The translations under genes and the position numbers were made by a program. 64,000 nucleotides of DNA from Prochlorococcus sp. AG-402-A21 (GTDB lineage: Bacteria; Cyanobacteriota; Cyanobacteriia; PCC-6307; Cyanobiaceae), in assembly GCA_003279655.1 (NCBI GenBank), contig QCHI01000007.1, forward strand, positions 16,697 through 80,696, read 5' to 3'. This document shows positions 8,703 to 18,028 of this stretch, piece by piece (the stretch's first letter is position 1; every line of letters starts with the position of its first letter). The notes beneath the pieces were generated by a model. That model was not told the DNA's origin, did no database searches, and was given only the letters and a program-made list of their open reading frames with translations.

Positions 8703-10007
8703 ATGTTGAAGAGATTTTTAAAAATATGTTTATTAATTGCTGTTTTCCCTTCTCCATCTTTTCCCTTTCAAGTTAATTCTTCTACTTTAATTACTAACAA
8801 TCCAAAAGAGATAATTGACCAGGTATGGCAAATTATATATCGTGACTTTTTGGACTATTCAGGAAAATATAGGGTAAAGGATTGGATTGAATTAAGAAAG
8901 GAAATTCTGTCAACCAAATATTTTGATAATAACGATGCATATATAGCTATTAAAGATATGTTGACTAAATTAGATGATCCTTATACAAGATTTTTAGATC
9001 CTAAAGAATTTAATGAAATGAGAATAGATACAACAGGTGAATTGATGGGAGTAGGTATTCAAATTTCTCTAGATGACGCTACTAATCAAATTGTTGTTGT
9101 ATCACCAATAGAAGGAACACCAGCCTTTCTTGCAGGGATCAAACCCAAAGATATAATCGTATCTATTGATGGTAAGTCAATCGAAGGTCTTAGTATTGAT
9201 AGTACAGTTAAACTCATTCGAGGTAAAAAAGGAACCAAGGTTGAATTAGGTATAATTAGAGAAGATAAATTATTAAATGTTTCATTAATACGTGATAGAA
9301 TTGAAATTAATGTGGTTGATAGTCGAATAAATAATTCAGCTTTAGGCGCGAAAATTGGTTATCTAAGATTAAAACAATTCAATGCAAAATCTCCAAAAGA
9401 AATGAGTTTATCGATTAACAAATTAGAGAAACAAAAACCTTTTGGTTATGTGTTAGACCTTAGAAGTAATCCTGGTGGTTTGCTTGAGGCAAGCATTGAA
9501 ATTGCTAGGCAATGGATCAATACAGGAATTATTGTGAGTACTAAGACAAAAGATGGTATTACTGATATCAGGAAAGCAAAAAGTAGAGCCTTAACTAAAA
9601 GACCAGTTGTAGTTTTAATTGATGAAGGATCTGCGAGTGCTAGCGAGATTCTCTCTGGAGCAATTAAAGATAATAAAAGAGGATTATTGGTTGGGAAAAA
9701 GACTTTTGGTAAAGGACTAGTTCAGTCTGTAAGGTCTCTTTCCGATGGCTCTGGTCTAACAGTTACTGTCGCTAAATATTTAACACCCAGTGGTAAGGAT
9801 ATTAATAAAAATGGAATAGAACCTGACATTAGAGTAGATCTTGTATTGAGTGATAACAATAAATTAACAAATTCTGATCTAGGAACTTTTAAAGATAGTC
9901 AATATGTAGCGGCTGAAAATATATTACTTAAAAAGTTTAGAGTTGAAAGTAATAAGAACTCTTATGATCCCTTAAAATCAAATTTAGGCTATGCCCTAAA
10001 AAAATAG
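8703..10007 (+). CDS. ctpA: Carboxyl-terminal processing protease
   Basis: A 434-residue secreted S41 protease. It has an N-terminal signal peptide (LLIAVFPSPSFPF), a PDZ domain around residues 110-190 (GVGIQISLDDATNQ, then GTPAFLAGIKPKDIIVSIDG), and the Ser-Lys catalytic dyad in DEGSASASEILSGAI and VGKKTFGKGLVQ. Cyanobacterial CtpA in the thylakoid lumen trims the C-terminal extension of the D1 protein so that photosystem II can assemble its manganese cluster. CtpB/CtpC paralogues cannot be excluded by eye. The track starts at TTG 8694; I prefer the ATG three codons later. Confidence 0.87.
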   Translation: MLKRFLKICLLIAVFPSPSFPFQVNSSTLITNNPKEIIDQVWQIIYRDFLDYSGKYRVKDWIELRKEILSTKYFDNNDAYIAIKDMLTKLDDPYTRFLDPKEFNEMRIDTTGELMGVGIQISLDDATNQIVVVSPIEGTPAFLAGIKPKDIIVSIDGKSIEGLSIDSTVKLIRGKKGTKVELGIIREDKLLNVSLIRDRIEINVVDSRINNSALGAKIGYLRLKQFNAKSPKEMSLSINKLEKQKPFGYVLDLRSNPGGLLEASIEIARQWINTGIIVSTKTKDGITDIRKAKSRALTKRPVVVLIDEGSASASEILSGAIKDNKRGLLVGKKTFGKGLVQSVRSLSDGSGLTVTVAKYLTPSGKDINKNGIEPDIRVDLVLSDNNKLTNSDLGTFKDSQYVAAENILLKKFRVESNKNSYDPLKSNLGYALKK

Positions 10008-10562
10008 TTAAAACTTATCAATTCTCCTATATCCATACCAGTCAGGAATAAGTTTTTCACATCTTTTTTCAGGATCTGGTATGAGATTTATTTCCCAATT
10101 CTTTATTTTAATAGGATGCATATCGTCAACTTGTTCAAGATAATTTATACCTGAATAGTCATCATTATGTTTGTTTTTTAAATTTATTTCCCAATTTTGT
10201 TTTGCTTTTCTCTTTGCCTCAGTAGCTTTTTTGGCAACAATTAGATTGAATTCATGTTCTTCATACATCTTTTTGGGGTTGTAACCTCCTAAATTAACAA
10301 ACCAAAGTGATAAATCTTCTATTTGTGAATTAATTAACCTATCTTTATTGGATCTTGAAACGACAATTTTATATCCATCAACATATTTAATACACTTATA
10401 ACTATCAATATGAAGTCCACTTTTTTTACCTAACCATTGTTTCCTAAGCTCAGGGAATGTATCCTCTATTGATTTGCCTAAGACCCACCTCACATCGTGT
10501 ATTTCTATATTACTTTTTAAACTTCTTCCCCCTAATACAACAATAAAAAGGGATAAATCCAT
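10008..10562 (-). CDS. DUF1543 protein with two repeats
   Basis: A 184-residue soluble protein built of two similar halves. The first is LFIVVLGGRSLKSNIEIHD followed by WLGKKSGLHIDSYKCI. The second is LSLWFVNLGGYNPKKMYEEHE with a following basic helix. Both halves share the pattern hydrophobic-LGG-(K/P)-x-(E)-x-H-(D/E), which is the DUF1543 repeat as I recall it. The family has no known function. It is convergent with ctpA with no gap between the two stop codons, and it lies 9 bases after nadA on the same strand, so it may share the nadA transcript. Confidence 0.7.
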   Translation of the reverse strand: MDLSLFIVVLGGRSLKSNIEIHDVRWVLGKSIEDTFPELRKQWLGKKSGLHIDSYKCIKYVDGYKIVVSRSNKDRLINSQIEDLSLWFVNLGGYNPKKMYEEHEFNLIVAKKATEAKRKAKQNWEINLKNKHNDDYSGINYLEQVDDMHPIKIKNWEINLIPDPEKRCEKLIPDWYGYRRIDKF

Positions 10563-10571
10563 ATGATTGAT

Positions 10572-11465
10572 TTAATTACTCATGTCCAACATCTTTTTCA
10601 TTGGTTTATAGGCCATAGCCCTAATATTTTCGTCAATGTTTAATTCTGGGCTCATTTCTTTTAAACATTTGTATACCTTTTCTAAGGTATTCATTCTCAT
10701 ATATGGACACTCATTACAACTACATCCATCTAATCCAGGGACTTCAATATATGTCTTTAGAGGATCTTTTAATCTCATTTGGTGAATTATTCCAGGTTCA
10801 GTAAGCACTATGAATTTATCTTTGTTACTACTTTGAGAGTAATCCAGCAATTTGCTTGTTGAGCCAATGAAATCAGCAAAATCTAATAGATTTTGTTGAC
10901 ACTCTGGGTGGGCAAGTACTTCAGCTGTTGGGTTCTTGATTTTTAACTTTAAAAGAGATTCCTCGTTAAAAGTCTCATGAACAATACATCTTCCAGGCCA
11001 TAAGGTTAATTTTCGCCCACTCTGACGTTCAACCCATTTACCAAGATTCCTGTCTGGTGAAAATAAAATTGGTAAATCTTTGGGTAATTGTTTTACTAGA
11101 TCAACAGCATTACTGCTTGTACAAATTAAGTCACTTTTTGCCTTTACCGCTGCGCTGCAATTTATGTAACTGATAGCAAAATGATCGGGATGCTTATCTA
11201 AGAATTCTTGAAAGTCATCTGGTTGGCAATCGTCTGCAAGTGTGCACCCGGCATCAAAATCAGGAAGAAGAACAGTTTTTTCTGGACATAGGATCTTTGC
11301 TGTCTCAGCCATGAAATGAACCCCACAAAAAACGATCACATCAGCATTTGTCTTCGAGGCTTTTCTGGATAATTCAAGTGAATCTCCAATAAAATCTGCA
11401 ATATCTTGTATCGCAGGCTCTTGATAGTAATGAGCGAGAATTATTGCATTTCTTTTTTCACGCAA
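10572..11465 (-). CDS. nadA: Quinolinate synthase A
   Basis: Condenses iminoaspartate with dihydroxyacetone phosphate to quinolinate for NAD synthesis. The family core AIILAHYYQ, IADFIGDSLELSRKA and the three [4Fe-4S] cysteine regions (SYINCSA, HPECQQ and CSCNECPYMRM) are present. The track start is a TTG giving 297 residues with only six before AIILAHYYQ, a little short for the family. Upstream the frame stays open as far as 11580 (reading LTDEINFL just before) but offers no ATG, GTG or TTG. A non-standard start slightly upstream is therefore possible. It is divergent from the metallophosphoesterase gene, which has the same problem. Confidence 0.9.
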   Translation of the reverse strand: MREKRNAIILAHYYQEPAIQDIADFIGDSLELSRKASKTNADVIVFCGVHFMAETAKILCPEKTVLLPDFDAGCTLADDCQPDDFQEFLDKHPDHFAISYINCSAAVKAKSDLICTSSNAVDLVKQLPKDLPILFSPDRNLGKWVERQSGRKLTLWPGRCIVHETFNEESLLKLKIKNPTAEVLAHPECQQNLLDFADFIGSTSKLLDYSQSSNKDKFIVLTEPGIIHQMRLKDPLKTYIEVPGLDGCSCNECPYMRMNTLEKVYKCLKEMSPELNIDENIRAMAYKPMKKMLDMSN

Positions 11466-11596
11466 AAAATTGATCTCATCAGTGAGATTTTTGCTTTTAT
11501 TTGAGACTGATATATCAGTCTTGTAATAGGAAACAGTGGTAATTAGTTTCCAAATGAACGTGTTGGGGCAGTATAGAGGTTAATTTCCTAAATATT

Positions 11597-12442
11597 CTGT
11601 CAGATATCCGAATTGCTATTGCTGGGGATTTGCATGGGTCATGGAGTAAGGATGATCTTGATTTGCTTTTGGAACTAAATCCAGATGGTGTTTTATTTGT
11701 TGGCGACTTATCAGATGGTGATTTAAGGATTGTTCGGGCAATAAGCAAAATCTCTATTCCCACATCAGTAATACTTGGAAATCACGATAGAGGGAAAGAC
11801 GGATCTGGCGAAATTTTAAAAGCCCAATTGGATTTGTTAGGTGAAAAGAATTGTTCTTGGAATTTATCAAAATGGAAACTAAAAGAACTTTCTGTGGTTG
11901 GAGCAAGACCTTGCAGTGGCGGAGGTGGATTTTTTCTGACATCAGAAGTTAAATCGGTGTTCGGGGAGGTCAGCCTTGATGAATCTGTTCTTAGGATTGT
12001 TTCAGCAGCCAAGTCTGCACCATTAGATTTTCCTTTATTAATACTTGCTCATTCTGGCCCTGTTGGGCTTGGATCAGAGTCTTCTAGCCTTTGTGGTAGA
12101 GATTGGAAATTGCCATCTATGGATTGGGGGGATAAAGATCTTGGCATCGCAATAGATCAAATTCGTAAATTTAGGATTCCAGAATTAGTTGTTTTTGGAC
12201 ATACTCATCATCAATTAAGAATTGGGGGAAATCGAACTAGAAAAACTTTTGCTCAAGATCTATGGGGGACGTCATATATAAATGCAGCTTGTGTTCCTAG
12301 AAGAGGTATTGATTCTGCAGGTGAGAATTTGTGCCATTTCTCTTGGGTTGAGTTCTCGAATGGCAAGTTAACTCATGCATCACACAGATGGTTCCGGAAT
12401 GATGCCTCAATTGCCTATAAAGAAATTTTATTAAACCTATAA
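11597..12442 (+). CDS. Cyanobacterial metallophosphoesterase (TIGR04168-like)
   Basis: A calcineurin-like phosphoesterase. Its metal motifs are GDLHGSW (Asp, His), VGDLSDGD (Asp), ILGNHDRG (Asn-His-Asp), ILAHSGP (His) and VFGHTHHQ (Gly-His-x-His). The ORF track starts at a TTG that is really the Leu of GDLHG and would remove the first metal-binding Asp. The frame is open upstream to 11558 without ATG, GTG or TTG. A CTG at 11597 would give a natural N-terminus, MSDIRIAIAGDLHG, so I place the start there tentatively (281 residues). The family is shared by cyanobacteria and plastids. Its substrate is unknown. Confidence 0.78.
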   Translation: MSDIRIAIAGDLHGSWSKDDLDLLLELNPDGVLFVGDLSDGDLRIVRAISKISIPTSVILGNHDRGKDGSGEILKAQLDLLGEKNCSWNLSKWKLKELSVVGARPCSGGGGFFLTSEVKSVFGEVSLDESVLRIVSAAKSAPLDFPLLILAHSGPVGLGSESSSLCGRDWKLPSMDWGDKDLGIAIDQIRKFRIPELVVFGHTHHQLRIGGNRTRKTFAQDLWGTSYINAACVPRRGIDSAGENLCHFSWVEFSNGKLTHASHRWFRNDASIAYKEILLNL

Positions 12443-12480
12443 AATTGATAGTTAATAGATTTTTTTGCATTAGAAATTAA

Positions 12481-13284
12481 TTAATTTTGCTTATTTAAAT
12501 CAGGATCTTTGAATTTTCTTTCTGCAATCAAATATGCACCAATCGCAGAGCCTATAAATCCTAAAATATTTCTCATTAATGGCAAAATATCATTAGTTCT
12601 TGTTACCACAGGAGCAATGCCAAAAATTCCAAATAACATTATCCAAAGTGGTGATAGGAGTAATAGCCATCCAATTGAGAATGATTCATTCCCTTTTCTT
12701 GGTGAGGCTGCGAAACCTGCAATAATTCCTCCTAATAAAGAAGTTAATAATGTCCATTGCCATTGTTCCTGAGGCAAGCCAGGTACCACTTCGCAACCAC
12801 CACGGTCTAAACAGGTTTCTACAGCGTTTATTGAAGCTAAGATCGCACCATCCTCCCCATTATCTCGTACATAAAATTGGTTTCCAAATCTTGTTTGTAA
12901 TTCCACCCAAAATATTCTGGGCATTAATGCAAAATATGCATCTCCAACATTAAAACTTAGTAAATTACCTCCTCTTGGGTCAGCGATTATTAGTAAGCTT
13001 GTCTCATCAAGATTCCAATAGTCTTTGACTGCTAAGCCCGGAGTTTTTTCATATTGCGATAATACTCTTATTTTCCATCCAGTTTCTTGCTCGTAAGAAT
13101 TTAATGAGTTTTCCAAATCTAATCTTTGTTTCTCACTTAGGGCCTTTGCTAAATCGATTATGGGTGTTTGTTCTTTTGGTAATAGATCAGGATTATCGTA
13201 AGCAAATGTGCTATTTCCCATCGAAAACATTATTAAGAGTCCCAGACAAAAAATTATGGCTCTTTTGAATGATTTCTTCAGCAT
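12481..13284 (-). CDS. TPM-domain protein, Psb32/TLP18.3-like
   Basis: A 267-residue protein with a signal peptide ending near STFA (residue 29), a TPM domain at about residues 35-180 and C-terminal membrane helices. The TPM domain begins TPIIDLAKALSEKQRLDLEN and contains SLLIIADPRGGN. TPM proteins of this type (Psb32, TLP18.3) sit in the thylakoid lumen and help photosystem II repair. The two or three hydrophobic segments after residue 180 (WTLLTSLLGGIIAGFA, LLLLSPLWIMLFGIF and NILGFIGSAIGAYLIA) would anchor it. Convergent with the metallophosphoesterase and divergent from the methyltransferase gene. Confidence 0.8.
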   Translation of the reverse strand: MLKKSFKRAIIFCLGLLIMFSMGNSTFAYDNPDLLPKEQTPIIDLAKALSEKQRLDLENSLNSYEQETGWKIRVLSQYEKTPGLAVKDYWNLDETSLLIIADPRGGNLLSFNVGDAYFALMPRIFWVELQTRFGNQFYVRDNGEDGAILASINAVETCLDRGGCEVVPGLPQEQWQWTLLTSLLGGIIAGFAASPRKGNESFSIGWLLLLSPLWIMLFGIFGIAPVVTRTNDILPLMRNILGFIGSAIGAYLIAERKFKDPDLNKQN

Positions 13285-13317
13285 GTGCTTGATTTTTATC
13301 TGAAGGTATTCTCCATC

Positions 13318-14520
13318 ATGATTGACCCGACCGCGAGATGTCCTAAATGGTTAATTGATCATATCGTTGATAGTGGCGGTTCAATTAGTTTCTACAAATA
13401 TATGGATTTAGTTTTAAACGATCCTAAAAATGGATTTTATGCAACTGGAAGATTGAACATAGGAAAGAATGGAGACTTTTGTACTTCACCCTCTTTGAGT
13501 AATGATTTTGCACGTTTATTAGCAATTCAAGTTGTTGATTGGTTTCTCGATTTAGAAAAATCAAGAATTGATTCCGAATTGTTCTCTCTTGTTGAAATTG
13601 GACCAGGAGAAGGAACGTTATCGAGAGATTTGATATTGGCTATTACCGATCTTGCACCTTCTTTAATTAGTAAATTAGAAGTTGTTTTAGTTGAATTAAA
13701 TGTAGGCATGCAAAAACGTCAAGAAAAAGTAGTTAATGATTTGAAGGGGATTAATTGTCGTTGGGTTAATATCGAAGATCTTATCTTAAGACCGGTAACA
13801 GGTGTAGTCATTGCCAATGAAGTTTTAGATGCATTCCCCGTTGAGAGATTGATTTTTTGCGATGACATGGTTTTTAGGCAAGGAGTCTCTTTAAAAAAGA
13901 TCAATCATGAATCTTTTTTAGAGTTTGTTGATTTAAAGCCTACGTCAGAGATTATAAAATTTTTAGAAGATTCTAATAATCTTTTGAAAATTGAGTTTCC
14001 ACCAAATGATCTCCCTAAGAGATGGGTCACAGAGTGGCATTGTGATTTGTCGAGTTGGTTTAAAAAAATGTCTAAGATTTTAATAAATGGCTCATTATTA
14101 GTTGTCGACTATGCGATGGAATCAAAGCGCTATTACAGTCCAATGAGGAAAAACGGTACTCTTATTTCATACAAGAATCAACAGGCAAATCCTAATATTT
14201 TAAAAGATGCTGGATTATGTGATTTAACAGCACATATATGTATTGAATCAACAATTAATTATGCTCTGATTAACGGATGGAAGTTTTTAGGTGAGACGAG
14301 GCAGGGCCAAGCTCTATTGGCTTTAGGACTTTCAAAATTTCTTTATTCTCTTCAAAATACAACTAGTAATGAGCTATCTGCTGCATTAAATCGAAGAGAG
14401 TCATTATTGAGACTTGTTGATCCAATGGGTCTGGGGGAATTTAGGTGGTTAGCTTTTCAGAAGGATAATCGTAATGATCTGATTTTTCGAAATCGTTTTC
14501 TTGAAGAACCAATTAGCTAA
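13318..14520 (+). CDS. MidA/NDUFAF7-family SAM-dependent methyltransferase (DUF185)
   Basis: A 400-residue protein of the COG1565 type. The SAM-binding motif EIGPGEGTLSRD (about residue 95) is followed by VIANEVLDAFPVE, a hallmark of this family, and the C-terminal region ETRQGQALLALGL. Mitochondrial NDUFAF7 methylates an arginine of complex I during assembly, so a role in NDH-1 assembly is a reasonable but unproven guess here. The track start is GTG at 13285, which abuts the divergent TPM gene. I prefer the ATG at 13318 (IDPTARCPKW). The 3' end overlaps convergent aroB by 8 bases. Confidence 0.8.
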   Translation: MIDPTARCPKWLIDHIVDSGGSISFYKYMDLVLNDPKNGFYATGRLNIGKNGDFCTSPSLSNDFARLLAIQVVDWFLDLEKSRIDSELFSLVEIGPGEGTLSRDLILAITDLAPSLISKLEVVLVELNVGMQKRQEKVVNDLKGINCRWVNIEDLILRPVTGVVIANEVLDAFPVERLIFCDDMVFRQGVSLKKINHESFLEFVDLKPTSEIIKFLEDSNNLLKIEFPPNDLPKRWVTEWHCDLSSWFKKMSKILINGSLLVVDYAMESKRYYSPMRKNGTLISYKNQQANPNILKDAGLCDLTAHICIESTINYALINGWKFLGETRQGQALLALGLSKFLYSLQNTTSNELSAALNRRESLLRLVDPMGLGEFRWLAFQKDNRNDLIFRNRFLEEPIS

Positions 14521-15619
14521 GCCTTTGTAAGCATTCATGTATTTCTTTATTAGAAATATTATTAAATAATTTTACATCACCAATTTTTAACGGCATGACG
14601 AAACTCACTTTACCGTTTTTGACTTTCTTATCTCCTTTCAGTGAGCTTAGAACATGTTCTATCTCAAGCACTGGCCACTTAGTGGGTAAACCTGCTTTCT
14701 CTATTAATTTTGCCTGTCTTTTTGCATCAATCTCTTTCCATAGTCCCCTCTGAACCGCTAACTGACCTACTGCAACCATACCCATTGCTACGGCTTCGCC
14801 ATGGAGCCATTTCCCATAACCACAAAGATTTTCTATTACATGGCCAAATGTGTGTCCATAATTTAAAAATGCTCTAACTCCACTTTCCTTCTCATCTTTT
14901 ACAACAATATCTGCTTTGGATTTAGCAGAACGCTTAATAACTTCTATTAGCAGTTTCTCTTTTATTCTTAAGAGATCAGAAATATTATCTTGCCTCTCTA
15001 GAAGTTCGAAAAGTTCTAGGTCCGATATCACTCCATACTTGATAATTTCAGCCATACCTGCTCTGAACTCTCTTGTTGGAAGAGTAAATAATGTTTTGGG
15101 GTCTATTAACACCAATTTAGGTTGATGAAAAGCACCAATAAGATTTTTACCTTTCGAATGATTTATACCCGTTTTACCACCAATAGAGGCATCAACCATG
15201 GAAAGTAATGTGGTCGGGATTTGGACTACATGAATTCCTCTCAACCAAGTAGCAGCCGCAAAACCAGTCATGTCTCCAATTACGCCACCTCCAAGAGCAA
15301 TCATTAATGATCCCCTCTCTAATCTGCCTTCATAAGCCGCATCGTGAATTAAATCTATGGAAGATTGATTTTTTTGTTCTTCACCTGCCTTTAATACTAA
15401 TAGTTTTGGATTATATTTATTTTTAATCAGACTTTTAATTATGCAATTACCATAATGATCAGATACTTCCTTATTGGAAACGACTAATACTTTTAGTCCT
15501 TGCTTAAAACCAATTTTACATAGTTCATCACCTATACATTCAAGACTATTATTTCCTATGATTATTTCGTATGGATTGTTGGTTAAAGAGACTTTTATAT
15601 GATGGTTGTCTTTATGCAC
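14513..15619 (-). CDS. aroB: 3-dehydroquinate synthase
   Basis: Second step of the shikimate pathway: DAHP to 3-dehydroquinate, with NAD and a divalent metal. At 368 residues it is full length. NAD-binding and active-site blocks are visible: ALGGGVIGDMTGFAAATWLRGI, QIPTTLLSMVDASIGGKTGIN and FLNYGHTFGHVIE, the latter carrying metal-binding histidines. The start is GTG (reading HKDNHHIKVSL). A perfect 13-bp inverted repeat lies 18 bases upstream. Divergent from purK across 301 bases. Confidence 0.95.
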   Translation of the reverse strand: MHKDNHHIKVSLTNNPYEIIIGNNSLECIGDELCKIGFKQGLKVLVVSNKEVSDHYGNCIIKSLIKNKYNPKLLVLKAGEEQKNQSSIDLIHDAAYEGRLERGSLMIALGGGVIGDMTGFAAATWLRGIHVVQIPTTLLSMVDASIGGKTGINHSKGKNLIGAFHQPKLVLIDPKTLFTLPTREFRAGMAEIIKYGVISDLELFELLERQDNISDLLRIKEKLLIEVIKRSAKSKADIVVKDEKESGVRAFLNYGHTFGHVIENLCGYGKWLHGEAVAMGMVAVGQLAVQRGLWKEIDAKRQAKLIEKAGLPTKWPVLEIEHVLSSLKGDKKVKNGKVSFVMPLKIGDVKLFNNISNKEIHECLQRLS

Positions 15620-15636
15620 AATGCTGAGGAAGTAAG

Positions 15637-15672
15637 ATTTTTGATGATTGATTTTGCTTAATCATCAAAAAT
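15637..15672. promoter_or_regulatory. Perfect 13-bp inverted repeat in the aroB-purK divergent region
   Basis: The arms ATTTTTGATGATT and AATCATCAAAAAT pair over 13 bases with a 10-base loop. It lies directly upstream of aroB and could be a hairpin in its leader, an operator or a transcription block. The rest of the 301-base divergent region (15620-15920) is AT-rich with no gene that I can support. Confidence 0.5.
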
Positions 15673-15920
15673 GAAAGATATGTAATTAATTATATGGTTG
15701 ACGAATACATTTCATAAACCAATGATAAGCGTTCATATACGTTCAGTATTTATTCCAGGATCAGAATAATCACATAGTGGAATATTATTTATTCTTTAGG
15801 TTGTGAATAAAGGCTGTTTTTATTAAAATCACACTCCATCGAGTATTTCTATTTGTTTGTAGGAAATTCTTGTTGCTTACCTGCTAGTGCACAAAGCTCA
15901 AAAAATGAGGTCTTGAACTA

Positions 15921-17066
15921 ATGATTGGAGTAGTGGGCGGAGGACAGCTGGCAAAGCTTCTAGTTGAGGCTGGAAAAAAAAGAAATATTGATGTTTTTGT
16001 TCAGACGGCTGCCAAAACCGATCCTGCTGCCAAAAACACGGAGCTAGTTATTTTAGATGACCCTACGAATGCAAGAGGTACAAAACTTCTCGCAGAAAAG
16101 ACTAATTTAATTACCTTTGAAAACGAGTGGATAGATATACAAAGTTTACTTTCTCTTCAAAATAATGGAGTTTCTTTTGTCCCAACACTTCAATCGATAA
16201 GACCTTTGATTAATAAAATAACTCAAAGAGAGTTATTAAACAGTCTTGATATTCCCTGTCCTGATTGGTTGCCGATACCTTTAGAAAAATCATCTATCAT
16301 TGACCTTCCTGAGCATTGGGGATTCCCATTAATGGCTAAGGCTGCCAAAGGTGGATATGACGGTAAAGGGACAAAAATTATTAAAAATCCAAAACAACTG
16401 CAAGAATTTCTTGAAGTTCAAACAAAGGGACAATGGATGTTAGAGAAATGGGTCTCTTTTGAAAAAGAATTATCTATTGTATCTAGTAGGGATTCAAATG
16501 GAATTGTTCGTAGTTTGCCAATCGTAGAGACTTACCAATCTAAACAGGTATGCGATTGGGTACTTGCTCCAGCAGACATTAATCATGACGTTGAGCTTAT
16601 GGTGAAAAATATTGTATCTTCGTTGCTGATTGAGTTGGATTATGTTGGAGTTATTGCTATTGAATTTTTCTATGGACCTGAAGGCTTACTTGTAAATGAA
16701 ATAGCTCCTAGGACTCATAACTCAGGTCATTTTTCTATTGATGCTTGTAGTAGCAGTCAGTTTGATCAACAAATATGTATCACATCTGGAATTAATGTGC
16801 CTATGCCTGAAATGCTTGCTAATGGCGCGTTAATGGCAAATTTGCTTGGTTTGCAAAGTGACTATCCACTATCACTTCCTCAGAGATTGGATAATTTAAG
16901 AAGCATACCTGGCCTGAGTGTTCACTGGTATGAAAAAGAGGAAGAAAAAAAAGGTAGGAAACTTGGTCACGTTACTTATCTTTTGAATAATAAAGATGCT
17001 TTGTCTAGGAAAAAAGAAGCATTAGGTGTGTTAAAAACTATAAGATCGATTTGGCCTACCTCTTGA
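15921..17066 (+). CDS. purK: 5-(carboxyamino)imidazole ribonucleotide synthase
   Basis: ATP-grasp enzyme of purine synthesis that carboxylates AIR to N5-CAIR with bicarbonate. Its N-terminal Rossmann-like motif is IGVVGGGQLAKLL. Central blocks are PLMAKAAKGGYDGKGT (ATP binding), WMLEKWVSFEKELS and the metal-site region VNEIAPRTHNSGHFSIDAC. At 381 residues it is normal. Immediately downstream is the 6S RNA, an arrangement known from other cyanobacteria, so the RNA may in part be cotranscribed with purK. Confidence 0.95.
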   Translation: MIGVVGGGQLAKLLVEAGKKRNIDVFVQTAAKTDPAAKNTELVILDDPTNARGTKLLAEKTNLITFENEWIDIQSLLSLQNNGVSFVPTLQSIRPLINKITQRELLNSLDIPCPDWLPIPLEKSSIIDLPEHWGFPLMAKAAKGGYDGKGTKIIKNPKQLQEFLEVQTKGQWMLEKWVSFEKELSIVSSRDSNGIVRSLPIVETYQSKQVCDWVLAPADINHDVELMVKNIVSSLLIELDYVGVIAIEFFYGPEGLLVNEIAPRTHNSGHFSIDACSSSQFDQQICITSGINVPMPEMLANGALMANLLGLQSDYPLSLPQRLDNLRSIPGLSVHWYEKEEEKKGRKLGHVTYLLNNKDALSRKKEALGVLKTIRSIWPTS

Positions 17067-17085
17067 TGATATTTTTGTTTAGATT

Positions 17086-17270
17086 GTACCAGTACTGCTT
17101 TGTTGGTAATGGCCTTCTCAAGTGCTCTGATCTGACTCTCTTTCGATATGGGGAAGCTGTCGTGAAAGTAACGTATACCAGCTAGTTCTGGAAACGAAGC
17201 TTCACTTTGAATCCCCCTCTGGTTTTTCCAGGTCGATGCTTCTTGGGCCTTACGGCAATGCGGTACTAAT
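17086..17270 (+). ncRNA. ssrS: 6S RNA
   Basis: A GC-richer block stands out directly after purK. Its ends pair: AGTACTGC (17091-17098) with GCGGTACT (17260-17267), eight pairs with one G-U, extended inward by TTG/CAA. The interior can form a long rod with a central bulge, the 6S shape that mimics an open promoter and binds RNA polymerase. Position (after purK) and size of about 185 nt agree with the known Prochlorococcus 6S RNA (also called Yfr7 or ssaA). The exact ends are estimates. Confidence 0.82.
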
Positions 17271-17378
17271 AATTAAAACCATGCATTTAAGTAATAAATG
17301 ATTTGTCGAGTTTAAACGAATTCATCTTTATTGTTATTAGGTCATTATTCTTGCTTTTTTACTTTAATACCATCTCTA

Positions 17379-17729
17379 TCAAGAGATAGACTCCCTGGCT
17401 TTTCGGACCTTTCTCAGGAGGTCATGATCTTCTCTTGCTCTTTTATCAATAATAGCTAAATCTTTCCTGGCTTTTTGATCAACTTTTTGAATATCCTCTC
17501 TTGCTCTTTGGTCCAATAGTGCAACATCTTTTCTTGCTCTTTGATCAATATTCTCAAGGTCGGCTCTAGCTCTTTGATCAACACTCTCTATATCAATTTT
17601 TGCTCTTTCTATCATGCTCGTCATTGAGTCGACCATCATTGACAAGGCTGCAGGAACCTCCTTCCCGGAAGCTGCGAAAGGTGAATGTTCACTAAGACTA
17701 ATACCAGTTTTTGCTTGATTTGAAGCCAT
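17379..17729 (-). CDS. Small coiled-coil protein with 11-residue repeats
   Basis: A 116-residue protein. After a flexible N-terminus it has a short amphipathic stretch (AALSMMVDSMTSMIERAK) and then about five tandem 11-residue units of the form D-Q/K-R/K-A-R-x-D-h-x-x-h, for example VDQRARADLEN and LDQRAREDIQK. An 11-mer with this charge pattern favours a long single helix or right-handed coiled coil. The track start is TTG; the ATG eight codons later is more likely. Function is unknown. It faces the 6S RNA (convergent). Confidence 0.68.
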   Translation of the reverse strand: MASNQAKTGISLSEHSPFAASGKEVPAALSMMVDSMTSMIERAKIDIESVDQRARADLENIDQRARKDVALLDQRAREDIQKVDQKARKDLAIIDKRAREDHDLLRKVRKARESIS

Positions 17730-18028
17730 AGGTTTGATTAAACAGGCTTGCAATAATTAGAAGCCATTTTCTTTATCTTTCTATTATCTCTTTTTATTCG
17801 CCCAATAAATCAAAACCCTCTAAAGAACAACGAGATGTAATAGAAAGCTGATCCTTTTGCTGTAAAAGCTCATTCTCTTTAACTTGATTTCTTCGATCTC
17901 AGATGCGATCTCGATTTTTTGTCAATTAAAACGCTATCTAAACAAAAACAATAAATGACAACTAGATATTGCACAATATTTATTTTTATTTGGACAAAAC
18001 GTCAGTTTTTTGACTTTATTTATATGGA

